Positions 16,540 through 26,258 of a stretch of 64,000 nt of DNA are shown piece after piece. The translations under genes were made by a program, and so were the position numbers. The notes under the pieces are model-generated. The model was not told the DNA's origin, did no database searches, and worked only from the letters and a program-made list of their open reading frames with translations. Source of the stretch: Marinihelvus sp942491555 (lineage in GTDB: Bacteria > Pseudomonadota > Gammaproteobacteria > Xanthomonadales > SZUA-36). Within the stretch, counting starts at the first letter, position 1; each line of letters begins with the position of its first letter. The DNA lies in the NCBI GenBank assembly GCA_942491555.1, contig CALOBN010000002.1:62001-126000 (forward strand). The letters are read 5' to 3'.

Positions 16540-17154
16540 ATGAGCCGTTCGCGTAAATCTCCAGCATCATCAGGTTCGCCGGGTTCTTCGGCCTCTCAGG
16601 GCCAGGTTCGGCTGATTTCCGGTGCCTGGCGCGGTCGTAAACTGCCCGTGCCCAATCTGCCCGGACTGCGCCCCTCCAGTGACCGCGGCCGCGAGACCCT
16701 GTTTAACTGGTTGCAGCCTTTTGTTGCGGGGGCGCGTTGCGCTGATGTTTTCGCGGGCAGCGGAGCCCTGGGCTTTGAGGCTGCCAGTCGCGGGGCGGCA
16801 AGTGTTGACCTGGTTGAAGTTGCGCCATTGGCAGTCAGCGGCCTGCTGGAATCACGCAACTCACTGGATGCTGAACAAGTCACCATTCACCGCGGCAATG
16901 CACTGCACTGGCTGCGTGAGCAACCTGCTGCAAGCCTTGACCTGGTATTTCTTGACCCGCCCTTTGACAGCGGCCTGGCCGTGCAGTGCCTTAACGCCAT
17001 TCAGGAGCGTGAGGTCATGGCACCGGGCGGCCTTGTTTACGTGGAGATGGCCGCGCAGCTTCCCGGGCTGGTGATGCAGCCGCCATTTGCCCTTTGGCGT
17101 GAGAAGGTCATTGGCGAGGTGCGTATGCGCGTATTCAGGCGGAATGATGCCTGA
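16540..17154 (+). CDS. rsmD: 16S rRNA (guanine966-N2)-methyltransferase RsmD
   Basis: A 204-residue SAM-dependent enzyme from the ATG at 16540 (MSRSRKSPASSG); the frame is open further upstream but would overlap ftsY. Motifs: RLISGAWRGRKLP, RPSSDRGRETLFNWL, SAM loop ADVFAGSGALGFEAASRGA, and catalytic LDPPFDSG. It modifies G966 of 16S rRNA. The pairing ftsY // rsmD-coaD is conserved. Confidence 0.95.
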   Translation: MSRSRKSPASSGSPGSSASQGQVRLISGAWRGRKLPVPNLPGLRPSSDRGRETLFNWLQPFVAGARCADVFAGSGALGFEAASRGAASVDLVEVAPLAVSGLLESRNSLDAEQVTIHRGNALHWLREQPAASLDLVFLDPPFDSGLAVQCLNAIQEREVMAPGGLVYVEMAAQLPGLVMQPPFALWREKVIGEVRMRVFRRNDA

Positions 17155-17245
17155 GCAGGCCGCATTTACGACGCAGCGCGCCATGACCATACTTTTTATC
17201 CTGATGCGCTAGAATACGCGCCCTGAAGAGCTTTGAGGCAAACCA

Positions 17246-17734
17246 ATGCCGAACCGCAACACCGCCATTTATCCCGGAACCTTCGACCCGGTGACCCACG
17301 GTCATACGGATCTGGTCGCCCGTGCAGCGCGCGTTTTCGATCGCGTGGTGGTGGCGATTGCGGAAAGCCCGCACAAGCAGCCCCTGTTCAGTCTTGAACA
17401 GCGCATTGCCATGACCCGCGATGTGTTGGCCGACCTGTCTAACGTCGAGGTAGTGGGTTTTGACTCCCTGCTGATCGAATTCACGGTGGAAGTCGGTGCC
17501 AATGTGCTTATCCGCGGTCTGCGCGCCGTGTCAGATTTTGAGTACGAGTTTCAGCTGGCCAGCATGAATCGCCATCTGCACCCGGAAATCGAAACCATGT
17601 TCCTGACCCCGGATGAGAGCTACAGCTTTATCTCCTCCACCCTGGTGAAGGAAGTGGCGCGCCTGGGTGGAGATGTCTCCAGCTTTGTCAGTGAAGATGT
17701 CAGTGAAGCACTGAAACGCAAGTTCGGCCTCTGA
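17246..17734 (+). CDS. coaD: phosphopantetheine adenylyltransferase CoaD
   Basis: A 162-residue enzyme of coenzyme A synthesis (4'-phosphopantetheine + ATP to dephospho-CoA). The nucleotidyltransferase signature YPGTFDPVTHGHTDL is at residues 9-23, with LIRGLRAVSDFEYEFQLASMNR and the SFISSTLVKEVA end motif. Full length, hexameric in the family. It lies 91 bases after rsmD and 1 base before the ferredoxin gene. Confidence 0.97.
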   Translation: MPNRNTAIYPGTFDPVTHGHTDLVARAARVFDRVVVAIAESPHKQPLFSLEQRIAMTRDVLADLSNVEVVGFDSLLIEFTVEVGANVLIRGLRAVSDFEYEFQLASMNRHLHPEIETMFLTPDESYSFISSTLVKEVARLGGDVSSFVSEDVSEALKRKFGL

Positions 17735-17735
17735 T

Positions 17736-17993
17736 ATGTCGCTGACGATTACCGAAGAGTGCATCAACTGCGACGTCTGCGAGCCGGTGTGCCCGAATGA
17801 GGCCATCTACCAGGGCGTGGAGATTTACGAAATCAATCCGAACCTGTGCACCGAGTGCGTGGGGCATTTTGGCGAGCCGCAGTGCGTGGAAGTCTGCCCC
17901 GTGGAATGCATACCAAAAGACCCGGACAACATAGAAACCGAGGAAAAACTGTGGGAAAAATACCGTCAATTGACCGCCGCCGCGGCCGTCTGA
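17736..17993 (+). CDS. 2[4Fe-4S] ferredoxin (YfhL type)
   Basis: An 85-residue ferredoxin. The first cluster motif is C9-x2-C12-x2-C15-x3-C19 (CINCDVCEPVC); the second is C37-x2-C40 followed, after an 8-residue insertion (VGHFGEPQ), by C49-x3-C53. That insertion and a C-terminal helix are typical of the Allochromatium/YfhL-type low-potential ferredoxins. coaD-fdx is a conserved pair. Its TGA overlaps the ATG of the next gene by one base. Confidence 0.94.
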   Translation: MSLTITEECINCDVCEPVCPNEAIYQGVEIYEINPNLCTECVGHFGEPQCVEVCPVECIPKDPDNIETEEKLWEKYRQLTAAAAV

Positions 17994-19657
17994 TGCGCGC
18001 CTTTGCGCTGCTTGCCAGCCTGTGCCTGGCGCTGTCTGCCATGGCTGCGGATGTGCCCGGCAAAGCGGCTGTTGCGAGTGCTCATTACATGGCCACCGAG
18101 GCCGGTCACGAGATTCTGGACAAGGGTGGTAATGCTTTTGATGCGGCCATCGCGGTGTCTTCGGTGCTGGCAGTGGTCGAGCAGACCAGTTCCGGCATTG
18201 GCGGTGGCGGGTTCTGGCTGTTGCATCGTGCCGAGGATGGTTTCGAGGTCATGATTGACGGGCGCGAGGAGGCTCCGGCCGCCTCTTACCGCGACATGTT
18301 CCTGAATGAAGACGGCACGGTAAACCGCGACCTGGCCGTTAACGGCCCCCTGGCCGCGGGTATTCCCGGCGAGATCGCGGCCCTGGCGCACATTGCTGAG
18401 AACTACGGCCAGCTGACCCTGGCCGAAAGCCTGGCACCGGCCATTCGCATCGCGCGCGAAGGCTTTCCGGTTTATGAAAAGTTTCACTCCATGCTGGGCT
18501 GGTCACTGGATGACATCAAGCGCTGGCCGGCAGCCAGCGAGGCTTTTTTGATCGATGGCGAGGTGCCGCCCATGGGGCATGTCATCAAGCTGCCCGACCT
18601 GGCCGTGGTGCTGGAACGGGTAGCCAATGAGGGCCCGGAAGTGTTTTACGAGGGCGACATCGCCCGCCAGCTGGTCGAGGGCGTTCGGGAAGCCGGCGGC
18701 ATCTGGACCATGGAAGACATGGCGGCCTACCAGGTTAAAGAGCGCGAGCCGATCCGTACCATGTATAAGGGCTACGAGCTGGTTACCGCCAGCCCGCCCA
18801 GCTCCGGTGGTGTTGCAATCGCCGAGATGCTGAACATTCTTGAAGGGTATCCGCTGGAGTCGCTGCAAAGCGCCCAACGGGTGCACTTTATTGCCGAGGC
18901 CATGCGCCGCACCTACCGCGACCGTGCCCTGTACCTGGGTGATCCGGATTTTGTGGAAGTACCCGTTGAGCGTCTGACCAGCCAGTTCTATGCCGATGGC
19001 CTGCGCGCCGGCATCCACCCGGATATCGCCACGCCCAGCAGCATGTTGCCCGGCAACGATGTGCCTTATGAAAGCACGGACACCACGCATTTTTCGATCA
19101 TCGATGCTGATGGCAACATGGTTGCCGCCACGCTCACCGTCAACCTGGCCTTTGGTAACCGCTTCATGGTGCCGGGCACTGGTTTTGTGCTGAACAACGA
19201 GATGGATGATTTCTCGGCCAAAGAGGGCGAACCCAATGCCTTCGGTCTGATTGGTTTTGAGGCCAATGCCATCGAGCCGCGCAAGCGTCCGCTGTCGTCA
19301 ATGACCCCGACCTTTATCAAGGGCGAGGACAAGATCGGTGTACTCGGCACACCCGGTGGCAGCCGCATTATCACCATGGTGCTGCTCGGCATCCTGGATT
19401 TTATGGAAGGCAACGATCCGGTGAGCTGGGTCAGCCTGCCGCGCTTCCACCACCAGTACGTCCCCGACCGCATTTCTGCCGAGCCGGATGCCCTGAGCGC
19501 TGAGGAAATCGAGATCCTCGAAGCCAAGGGCCACGAGGTCCAGGTCTCCACCCGCCAGTGGGGCAATATGCACGGCGTGCTGTGGAACATGGAAACCGGC
19601 GAAGTCAGCGCCGGTTCTGATCCGCGTTCGGATGCGGGCAGGGCCATCGTTCGCTAG
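17993..19657 (+). CDS. ggt: gamma-glutamyltranspeptidase
   Basis: A 554-residue periplasmic enzyme that breaks down glutathione and other gamma-glutamyl compounds. The start is the ATG at 17993, directly overlapping the ferredoxin stop; it gives a signal peptide MRAFALLASLCLALSAMAA. The precursor is normally self-cleaved before the catalytic Thr of the TTHFSIIDADGN segment (about residue 364). GSRI and the oxyanion glycines follow in LGTPGGSRIITM. Two SDS-like and PLSSM motifs needed for glutamate binding are present. The longer in-frame start at 17846 would overlap the ferredoxin gene and lack the signal. Confidence 0.93.
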   Translation: MRAFALLASLCLALSAMAADVPGKAAVASAHYMATEAGHEILDKGGNAFDAAIAVSSVLAVVEQTSSGIGGGGFWLLHRAEDGFEVMIDGREEAPAASYRDMFLNEDGTVNRDLAVNGPLAAGIPGEIAALAHIAENYGQLTLAESLAPAIRIAREGFPVYEKFHSMLGWSLDDIKRWPAASEAFLIDGEVPPMGHVIKLPDLAVVLERVANEGPEVFYEGDIARQLVEGVREAGGIWTMEDMAAYQVKEREPIRTMYKGYELVTASPPSSGGVAIAEMLNILEGYPLESLQSAQRVHFIAEAMRRTYRDRALYLGDPDFVEVPVERLTSQFYADGLRAGIHPDIATPSSMLPGNDVPYESTDTTHFSIIDADGNMVAATLTVNLAFGNRFMVPGTGFVLNNEMDDFSAKEGEPNAFGLIGFEANAIEPRKRPLSSMTPTFIKGEDKIGVLGTPGGSRIITMVLLGILDFMEGNDPVSWVSLPRFHHQYVPDRISAEPDALSAEEIEILEAKGHEVQVSTRQWGNMHGVLWNMETGEVSAGSDPRSDAGRAIVR

Positions 19658-19758
19658 GGGTTTGCTGCGGTTCGCGCGGCAAACCGGAACATCCGGCTTG
19701 TCTTTGGCGGCTATACAGGTACGCTAGTTTCTCCGGAAAAATCCTTGGGAGGCGCGCA

Positions 19759-21972
19759 GTGTCCTTAATCAGTGAACTCAAGCGCCGCAATGTCCTCAGG
19801 GTAGCTGCAGCCTACCTGGTCACGGCCTGGTTGTTGATCCAGGTGGCCGAGACCATCTTTCCCCTGTTTGGTATGGGTGACGCACCCGCCCGCCTGGCCG
19901 TCATCATCCTCGCCATCGCGTTTATCCCATGCATGATTTTCGCCTGGGTTTTTGAGCTCACACCCGAAGGACTGAAAAAAGACGCCGATGTAGACCGCTC
20001 GACGCCGGCGATTCGCGACTCGGGCAAAAAGCTCGACAAGCTGATCATGGTTATCCTCTCGCTGGCGTTGCTGTACTTTGCGGTCGATAAATTTGTGGTC
20101 TCACCCGGCCGTGAAGCCGAAATTGTCGAGCAGGCAATGAAGGCCGGCGCGGAGCAGGCCATCCAGGCGGAAAGCCTGGAGCAACTGGCCGAAAAATCGG
20201 TCGCGGTGTTGCCGTTTGTCACCCGTAGCAGCCAGGCAGACACGCAATTTTTTGCCGATGGCATGCACGATGACCTGCTAACCCGCCTGGCCAATATCGG
20301 CTCACTCAAGGTGATTTCACGAACCTCGGTAATGAAATACCGCGACGCTGAGCGGAATATGCGCGAGATCGGCGCGGAGCTGGGGGCCAGCAGCATTCTT
20401 GAAGGTGGTGTCCAGCAGGCGGGTGACAATGTGCGGATCAATATGCAGTTGATTGATGCGCAGACCGATGAACACCTCTGGGCGCAAACCTACGATCGCG
20501 AACTCACGCTGGAAAACGTCTTCGCCATCCAGAGTGAGATTGCCGAGGCCATCGCCGCGCAACTCGAAGCCACGCTTACGCCGGTTGAAGTGGTCCGGGT
20601 ACGTGAAGCGCCCACCCTGAACTTCGCCGCCCACGAGGCGTTCATTCGCGGCAAGCAGTTCTTCGCGCTGGCAACATTTGATGCACTGCAAAAGGCCACT
20701 GGAGAGTTTGAAACTGCGCTGGAGCTGGACCCCGATTTCGTGCAGGCGCGGGTCGCCCTGGCCTACGCCTGGGTCAAACGCGCCAGTGTTGGCGCCAACA
20801 CAATCGAGGAAATGCTCAGCAACGGCCTGGCGCATATTGAGCGGGCGGTGAAGGAGGATCCGGGCTACGCCTTTGGGCAGGCTGTAATGGGCAACTATAT
20901 GCAGGTTCAGGACCAGCCGGGCGCCGAGGAGATGATTCTGCGCGCGATTGAAATGAATCCCAATAACGTGGATACCCTGGAGCTGTACGCAGGGGTGCTT
21001 CGCTCGGAAGCGCGTTTCGAGGACTCGCTACCGGTCATCAACCGCGCCCTGCAACTGGACCCATTATCGGTCAACCTGTTTCATGAACTGGGCCGGGCGC
21101 TTACTTTCCGGGGCAGGTTCGAAGAGGCCGAAGTCGCCTTCAACCGTATCTCGCAGATCAACCCGGGCAATCCCTATGCAGCGCATGGCGCCGCCATGGC
21201 GAGCATTATGAGCGGCCAGGTGGCCAAGGCCGCCTATTGGTCCGATGCAGCCGCTGCGATTGACGGAGATGACTTCGAAAATCCGGCCACCTCGGTATTC
21301 GTTTACCTGTCACTGGGGCTTTCGGAAATAGCCAGGGCCCGTGTCGAGGAGGCCCTCACCCTTGGGCCGAACGAGCCCTATCCCTTATCTGCACAAGCCA
21401 TGTATTTGTATGACATCGGTGACCGGGAAAGAGCCCTCGCCATTGCGCGTTCCGCGCTCACCATGCAACTGGAAGACCGCTGGGGCTCGGAAAGCGTCTT
21501 CCTGCAATTGCTGCAAATCGAGGCCATCGAATCGGGGGTCTTTGACGAGGCGCTGGCCTGGTTCCGTCAGCGCATACCGGAGGTCCTGGGAGATGAGCCC
21601 GATCTGAATGCAGGCAATATCATTAAGGCCGTCGATTTCGCGCATCTGCTCCTGCTCAATGGTGACTCAAGCCAGGCCAGTGTTTTACTCAATGCCATTG
21701 TGCGTCGCTACGACGAACTCTACGCGCGCGGTTCTGCCAATTATCCCCTGGGCATCGCCAAGGTCGAGGCGCTGGTCCTGCTGGGGCAAAGCGAGGAGGC
21801 GATTTCAGCACTGCGGGAACTGGTGGATGACGGCTGGCGCATAAGCTGGCGCTGGAATACGGAGTTCAACCCAAACCTGGCTTCACTCCAGGGTGACCTG
21901 CAGTACCAGGCCATCGTGAACGACATCGAGGCGGATATCGCCGCGCAGCTGTTGGCTGATCCGGTATATTAA
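19759..21972 (+). CDS. membrane TolB-like / TPR protein
   Basis: A 737-residue protein beginning at a GTG with GGGAGG upstream. After SELKRRNVLRVAAAYLVTAWLL come two or three N-terminal membrane helices and a charged region; a further helix is at about 93-110. Residues 145-275 resemble the TolB N-terminal/FlgO-like fold (KSVAVLPFVTRSSQADTQFFADGMHDDLLTRLA). The rest is TPR repeats. Such proteins are abundant in marine gammaproteobacteria, sometimes fused to cyclase or DNA-binding domains, which are absent here. It may be a scaffold for signalling; function unknown. Confidence 0.82.
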   Translation: MSLISELKRRNVLRVAAAYLVTAWLLIQVAETIFPLFGMGDAPARLAVIILAIAFIPCMIFAWVFELTPEGLKKDADVDRSTPAIRDSGKKLDKLIMVILSLALLYFAVDKFVVSPGREAEIVEQAMKAGAEQAIQAESLEQLAEKSVAVLPFVTRSSQADTQFFADGMHDDLLTRLANIGSLKVISRTSVMKYRDAERNMREIGAELGASSILEGGVQQAGDNVRINMQLIDAQTDEHLWAQTYDRELTLENVFAIQSEIAEAIAAQLEATLTPVEVVRVREAPTLNFAAHEAFIRGKQFFALATFDALQKATGEFETALELDPDFVQARVALAYAWVKRASVGANTIEEMLSNGLAHIERAVKEDPGYAFGQAVMGNYMQVQDQPGAEEMILRAIEMNPNNVDTLELYAGVLRSEARFEDSLPVINRALQLDPLSVNLFHELGRALTFRGRFEEAEVAFNRISQINPGNPYAAHGAAMASIMSGQVAKAAYWSDAAAAIDGDDFENPATSVFVYLSLGLSEIARARVEEALTLGPNEPYPLSAQAMYLYDIGDRERALAIARSALTMQLEDRWGSESVFLQLLQIEAIESGVFDEALAWFRQRIPEVLGDEPDLNAGNIIKAVDFAHLLLLNGDSSQASVLLNAIVRRYDELYARGSANYPLGIAKVEALVLLGQSEEAISALRELVDDGWRISWRWNTEFNPNLASLQGDLQYQAIVNDIEADIAAQLLADPVY

Positions 21973-22141
21973 GAGCGGATTTCCGAATCAGGCTGGTACA
22001 ACTTTGCCACGGAAATAGGCGCTATTACTTGCTTACTGGTCGTCGGGATCCGCATAATTCCGCGCGATCGCAGGCTTCGTGATGAACCAGAATGACGTAC
22101 GATAGCCCGCTCAAACTCAATCTTAGCTACCGGGGCTCCCG

Positions 22142-23431
22142 ATGAACCGACTTGCTGCAGCCGCGCTTTGTGCGCTTTTACCGCTGACCTCCCAGGCGGA
22201 AATTACCTTTGAAGAAATCGATGTCGCCGCGGCCGATGTGCAGCCCCAGGTTGTCGAGTGGCGGCGCTGGTTTCATGAGAACCCGGAGTTGAGTAACCGC
22301 GAATTCAATACGGCGGCCAAAATTGCCGAAATTCTCACCGAAATGGGCCTGGAGCCGACCACCGGTATCGCCGGCACTGGCGTGGTGGCCTTTATCGAGG
22401 GCGACAAACCGGGGCCGCTGGTGGCCATTCGCGCAGATATCGACGGGCTGCCGGTTACCGAGGAGACCGGCCTGCCGTTTGCCTCGCAGGCGATCGGTGA
22501 ATACAACGGCCAGGAAGTCGGCGTGATGCATGCCTGTGGTCACGACGCGCACATTGCCATGGCGCTGGGCGCGGCCAGAATTCTGAATGATCGCAAGGAT
22601 GAGTTATCCGGCACCGTCATGCTTATCTTCCAGCCGGCCGAGGAAGGGCCGCCGGCAGGTGAGCCGGGCGGTGCGTCCCTGATGATTGCCGAAGGCCTGT
22701 TTGAGCCGGATATGCCCGAGGCGGTTTTTGGGCTACACGTGGGCATCGGTGTTCCCGGTGGACAGTTCTCCACCAGGGCCGGGCCCATGATGGCTTCTTC
22801 TGACCGCTTTCAGATCACCGTCAATGGCCGCCAGACCCACGGCGCGCGGCCCTGGGATGGTGTCGACCCGGTGGTCACGGCAGCGCAAATCGTAATGGGC
22901 CTGCAGACCATTGCCAGCCGTCAGCTGGATGTTACCGCGGCGCCGTCCATTATCAGCGTGGGCCGTATCGAGGGTGGCGTACGCAATAACGTGATTCCTG
23001 ACTCGGTGGCGCTGGAAGGCACGATTCGCGCATTCCAGCCGGAGATGCGTGAGCAGATTCACATCGCCATGGAAAAGATGGCGCGGTCCATTGCCGAGGC
23101 CAACGGGGCGACCATCGACTGGGAGCTGGAGCTGGGTAACCCGCCGGTGCGTAACAATGCCGTATTGTTCGAGCAAATGACGCCGGCGCTGGAATGGGCT
23201 GCCGGCGCGCCGGTTGTGCCGTTAAACCCGCAAACCGTTGCGGAGGACTTCTCCGAGTACGCGGAGCGCACGCCAAGCCTGTTCGTGTTTCTTGGCAACT
23301 GGCCGGCTGAGCTCGACCCAACGCAGCAGCCGACCAATCACTCGCCCATGTTCGATATGCACGAGCCATACCTGGAGACGGGTGTGAAGGCGTTCGGCAA
23401 TATGGTTGTGACCTACCTGCAGGAGCAGTAG
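22142..23431 (+). CDS. exported M20 amidohydrolase (hippurate/amino-acyl hydrolase type)
   Basis: A 429-residue metallo-amidohydrolase with signal peptide MNRLAAAALCALLPLTSQA. Metal site residues are visible: H-A-C132-G-H134-D (MHACGHDAHIAM), E167-E168 in QPAEEGPP, and a C-terminal His in NHSPMFD. The dimerisation domain begins at about 205. Relatives hydrolyse N-acyl amino acids, hippurate or IAA-amino acids; the exact substrate cannot be named. It is a single-gene unit convergent with the amidohydrolase pair. Confidence 0.9.
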   Translation: MNRLAAAALCALLPLTSQAEITFEEIDVAAADVQPQVVEWRRWFHENPELSNREFNTAAKIAEILTEMGLEPTTGIAGTGVVAFIEGDKPGPLVAIRADIDGLPVTEETGLPFASQAIGEYNGQEVGVMHACGHDAHIAMALGAARILNDRKDELSGTVMLIFQPAEEGPPAGEPGGASLMIAEGLFEPDMPEAVFGLHVGIGVPGGQFSTRAGPMMASSDRFQITVNGRQTHGARPWDGVDPVVTAAQIVMGLQTIASRQLDVTAAPSIISVGRIEGGVRNNVIPDSVALEGTIRAFQPEMREQIHIAMEKMARSIAEANGATIDWELELGNPPVRNNAVLFEQMTPALEWAAGAPVVPLNPQTVAEDFSEYAERTPSLFVFLGNWPAELDPTQQPTNHSPMFDMHEPYLETGVKAFGNMVVTYLQEQ

Positions 23432-23470
23432 CAAGAATTTTGCCCGGCAAAAGCCGGCGTTCAACATATA

Positions 23471-23502
23471 AAAAACGGGGCCATCACCGGCCCCGTTTTT
23501 TA
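23471..23502. terminator. bidirectional Rho-independent terminator
   Basis: A 13-bp perfect stem, AAAAAACGGGGCC with GGCCCCGTTTTTT, with a 6-base loop (23484-23489). It has an A-run on one side and a T-run on the other, so it can stop transcription in both directions. It lies between the convergent M20 and amidohydrolase genes. Confidence 0.93.
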
Positions 23503-23523
23503 TGCTGCCTTTTCGGCCTGCGA

Positions 23524-24804
23524 TCAGGGTTTGATATAAGCCCTGGGCATGTCCGGGTTTTGCGGCAAATACCGGTCCCGCAACAGGGTCTGGCGTGACA
23601 CCATGGAATCGACCTTGCCGTTGACGATGACCAGGTCAGCCAGCGTGGTTACCTCCAGCGGGTCGCCGCTCCACAGCACCAGGTCGGCGCGCTTGCCTGC
23701 TTGCAGACTGCCAAACGTACGGGCCACATCAAAGATGCGCGCCGGGTTGATGGTCAGTGCAGCCAGGGCGGCCTCTTTCGGCATGCCGTAGCTCACCGCG
23801 TTGCCGGCCTGCTGACGAAGCTTGCGCGCGTTGTGGCTCTCATCCGCACTGAAGGCGACGGTCACGCCGGCCGCAGTGAGCAGCGCGGCGTTGTCCAGGC
23901 GAGATCCGAGCGTATCAAAGTTGCTGGGCAGATTACGCAGTGGTTCAAGGATCACGGGCGCCCCGGCTGCTGCGAGCTCATCGGCTACCATCCAGGCCTC
24001 AATGCCGCCCATGATGATGGGTTTGATGTCCCGTGCATCAGCAAAGCTCAGCACCTGCAAAATATCCGAGGCCCGGTTAACACCAAATACAACGGTGCCA
24101 CCGGTGGCGTACCGCTCCAGGGTTTGACGTCCGGCGCGGGTAAGCAGGGCATCCTCGCCGCGGGCTGGTGGCCGGACGGTTTCTTCCACCGCCTGGTTGA
24201 GTAGCAGCCACTGGACCGCGCGACTGCCGCCAGTCATCTCCGAGGTGCCCCGGCCGAGGTTCACGTACAGCACCCAACCGCCGTGAAAACTGTCGTAACC
24301 GCCATCCAGCGCCACAACCCGGCCCTGCCCGCCAATAATGGAAGCGCTGGAACCTGCGCCCAGCGCGGTAAAGGTATGTCCTTCTACCCGGGCAATCGGT
24401 ACCAGGCTGGAGTTGGGGTTGTATGCCAGTGAGACGTCTAACTCCGGGTGCATGGCAGGGATGCTGTTATAGGCGTCCACGGACTCAGATACCGCGCTGA
24501 CTTCTTCCAGGCCAATCGCACTAATCCCGGCAAACAGGCCGGGCGTCACCGAACGTCCATTGGCCTCAATCACCTGCGCGCCTTCCGGGGCATTCAGTTG
24601 ACGACCAATCTCCTTGATCGTTTCGCCGCTCACCAGGATGTCCGTGTTTTCCAGCGTGCCCTGGTTGCCCATGGTGTGCACGGTGGCGTTCCGGATCAGC
24701 ACCGTATCGGCTACTGCAGAGGCAGAGAGCAGGGCGCCCAGCACGATGGTTACGATCAGTTTTTCGCCAAATTTTTGAGCAGATTGTTGGATTGAGCGGT
24801 TCAT
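23524..24804 (-). CDS. amidohydrolase-family paralogue, probably metal-site deficient
   Basis: A 426-residue protein with signal peptide (TIVLGALLSASAVA). It has the amidohydrolase composite fold: N- and C-terminal strands with RNATVHTMG and GKRADLVLWSGDPLEVTTLADLVIVNGK. Where active members have TPGLID-A-H-x-H, this protein reads VTPGLFAGISAIGLEE, so the metal HxH is missing. The C-terminal FSADESHNARKL region is kept. It probably pairs with the upstream active-looking paralogue and may be non-catalytic or use a different site. Start overlaps the upstream stop by 4 bases. Confidence 0.83.
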   Translation of the reverse strand: MNRSIQQSAQKFGEKLIVTIVLGALLSASAVADTVLIRNATVHTMGNQGTLENTDILVSGETIKEIGRQLNAPEGAQVIEANGRSVTPGLFAGISAIGLEEVSAVSESVDAYNSIPAMHPELDVSLAYNPNSSLVPIARVEGHTFTALGAGSSASIIGGQGRVVALDGGYDSFHGGWVLYVNLGRGTSEMTGGSRAVQWLLLNQAVEETVRPPARGEDALLTRAGRQTLERYATGGTVVFGVNRASDILQVLSFADARDIKPIIMGGIEAWMVADELAAAGAPVILEPLRNLPSNFDTLGSRLDNAALLTAAGVTVAFSADESHNARKLRQQAGNAVSYGMPKEAALAALTINPARIFDVARTFGSLQAGKRADLVLWSGDPLEVTTLADLVIVNGKVDSMVSRQTLLRDRYLPQNPDMPRAYIKP

Positions 24805-26165
24805 TGGCTCACCTCCAGCAATTGACCAAGGGTGAAATCAGACTCCGGTTGCAGAGCAGGATCACTTCGATCAAACACCAGGGCGCCATCGACAAACACC
24901 AGGTCCGCCTTGGCATAAACACTGAAGGGGTTGCCGTTCCAGAGCACCACATCGGCCATCTTGCCCGGCGCCAGGGTGCCGGTCTGCTCCAGAATGCCCA
25001 GGGAGCGGGCGGCGTTTTGAGTTACCCAGGTAATCGCATGTTCCTCGGTAATATTCATGCCAACATGTTGCCCGCGCACCATGGCCTTGGCGGCCTCCTG
25101 GTTGAGGCGCTGGATGCCTTCAGAAGAGTCGGAATGCACGATGGCGCAGCTGCCTTCGGGCCGGTCCACGATGGCGATGTTTTCCTGGATGCCGTCATAG
25201 GCTTCCATTTTGAAGCCCCACCAGTCCGCCCACAGTGCGCCGCAGACATTGGCCTCGGCGAGTTCGTCGGCAATTTTGTAGGCCTCGACAGCGTGGTGGA
25301 AGGCGGTGACCTGGTAGTCAAATTCTTCGGCCATGTCGAGAATGGTCATCATTTCATCGGCACGGTAGCAGTGCATGTGCACCAGGATCTCGCCCTCGAG
25401 CACACCGGCCAGCGTTTCCAGCTTGAGGTCGCGGGCTGGCGCCGTTGCGTCATCATCGCCGTCTGCGACTTTTTCCTCATAGCTGGCCCAGTCATCCAGG
25501 TATTTCTGCGCGGCAATCCACTCGGCGCGGTAGCCGGCGACATTACCCATGCGCGTGCCCGGGGCCTTGCCCTGACGTCCATAGACGCGTTTCGGGTTCT
25601 CGCCGCAGGCCATCTTCATGCCGTGCGGAGCACCCGGGAATTTCATTTGCTGATAGCTGGTGGCGTAGACGTTTTTAAGCGTTACCGCGCGACCGCCAAT
25701 CAGATTCGCTGAACCCGGCAGTACCTGCAGCGAAGTAATGCCGCCGGCCAGGGCGGCCGCGAACCCAGGATCCTGCGGCCAGACGCTGTGTTCAGCCCAC
25801 ACAGCGGCCGTTACCGGGTTGGTCATCTCATTGCCGTCGCTGTGAGCCTCGACACTGGGGCTTGCGTACACGCCAAGATGAGAGTGCACATCAATCAGGC
25901 CCGGGGTCACCCAGCGCCCTTTGGCATCAATGGTTTCGGCATCGTCCGGGATATCGCCTTCACCGACAAAGGCAATAACACCCCCGGTCATCAGCAGCGA
26001 GGCGCCATCAAGACGTTGTCCGTCGCCGGTCAGAATGGTGGCATTGGTGATCAGCGTGGGTGAAGAGGGCAGAGGCTCGTAGGTTGACGGGAACGGCTCT
26101 GCGCCGGCCAAGCCGCCCAGCAAAAGTCCGCTGGCAAGCATCGTCAGGCGTAAGGTCTTGATCAT
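24801..26165 (-). CDS. exported amidohydrolase, active-site intact
   Basis: A 454-residue exported amidohydrolase (imidazolonepropionase-like) with signal peptide MIKTLRLTMLASGLLLGGLAGA. The HxH motif is present: VTPGLIDVHSHLG. Other likely metal residues lie in MHCYRADEM, FHHAVEAYKIADEL and HSDSSEGIQRL. The closing strand is GKMADVVLWNGNPFSVYAKADLVFVDG. First gene of the tandem pair. Likely a periplasmic hydrolase of a cyclic amide or dipeptide; substrate unknown. Confidence 0.87.
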   Translation of the reverse strand: MIKTLRLTMLASGLLLGGLAGAEPFPSTYEPLPSSPTLITNATILTGDGQRLDGASLLMTGGVIAFVGEGDIPDDAETIDAKGRWVTPGLIDVHSHLGVYASPSVEAHSDGNEMTNPVTAAVWAEHSVWPQDPGFAAALAGGITSLQVLPGSANLIGGRAVTLKNVYATSYQQMKFPGAPHGMKMACGENPKRVYGRQGKAPGTRMGNVAGYRAEWIAAQKYLDDWASYEEKVADGDDDATAPARDLKLETLAGVLEGEILVHMHCYRADEMMTILDMAEEFDYQVTAFHHAVEAYKIADELAEANVCGALWADWWGFKMEAYDGIQENIAIVDRPEGSCAIVHSDSSEGIQRLNQEAAKAMVRGQHVGMNITEEHAITWVTQNAARSLGILEQTGTLAPGKMADVVLWNGNPFSVYAKADLVFVDGALVFDRSDPALQPESDFTLGQLLEVSQ

Positions 26166-26258
26166 GAATTAAGTCCTGGTCTGGCTGAAAAGTCGATGTA
26201 CTTTAGCAGAGGATGCAGAACGCCGGTAAAATCACCCCGGGTCCTCAGAAGACAGTTC

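Noticed and set aside
15819..16556. Open frame of 245 codons opposite ftsY
   Set aside because: Fully antisense to ftsY; composition is that of a shadow frame.
19659..19685. Inverted repeat GGTTTGC ... GCAAACC after ggt as a terminator
   Set aside because: Only 7 bp of stem with a 13-base loop and no T-run after it; not a convincing intrinsic terminator.
24792..25712. Open frame of 306 codons opposite the first amidohydrolase
   Set aside because: Antisense to a gene with signal peptide and metal motif; no domain seen.
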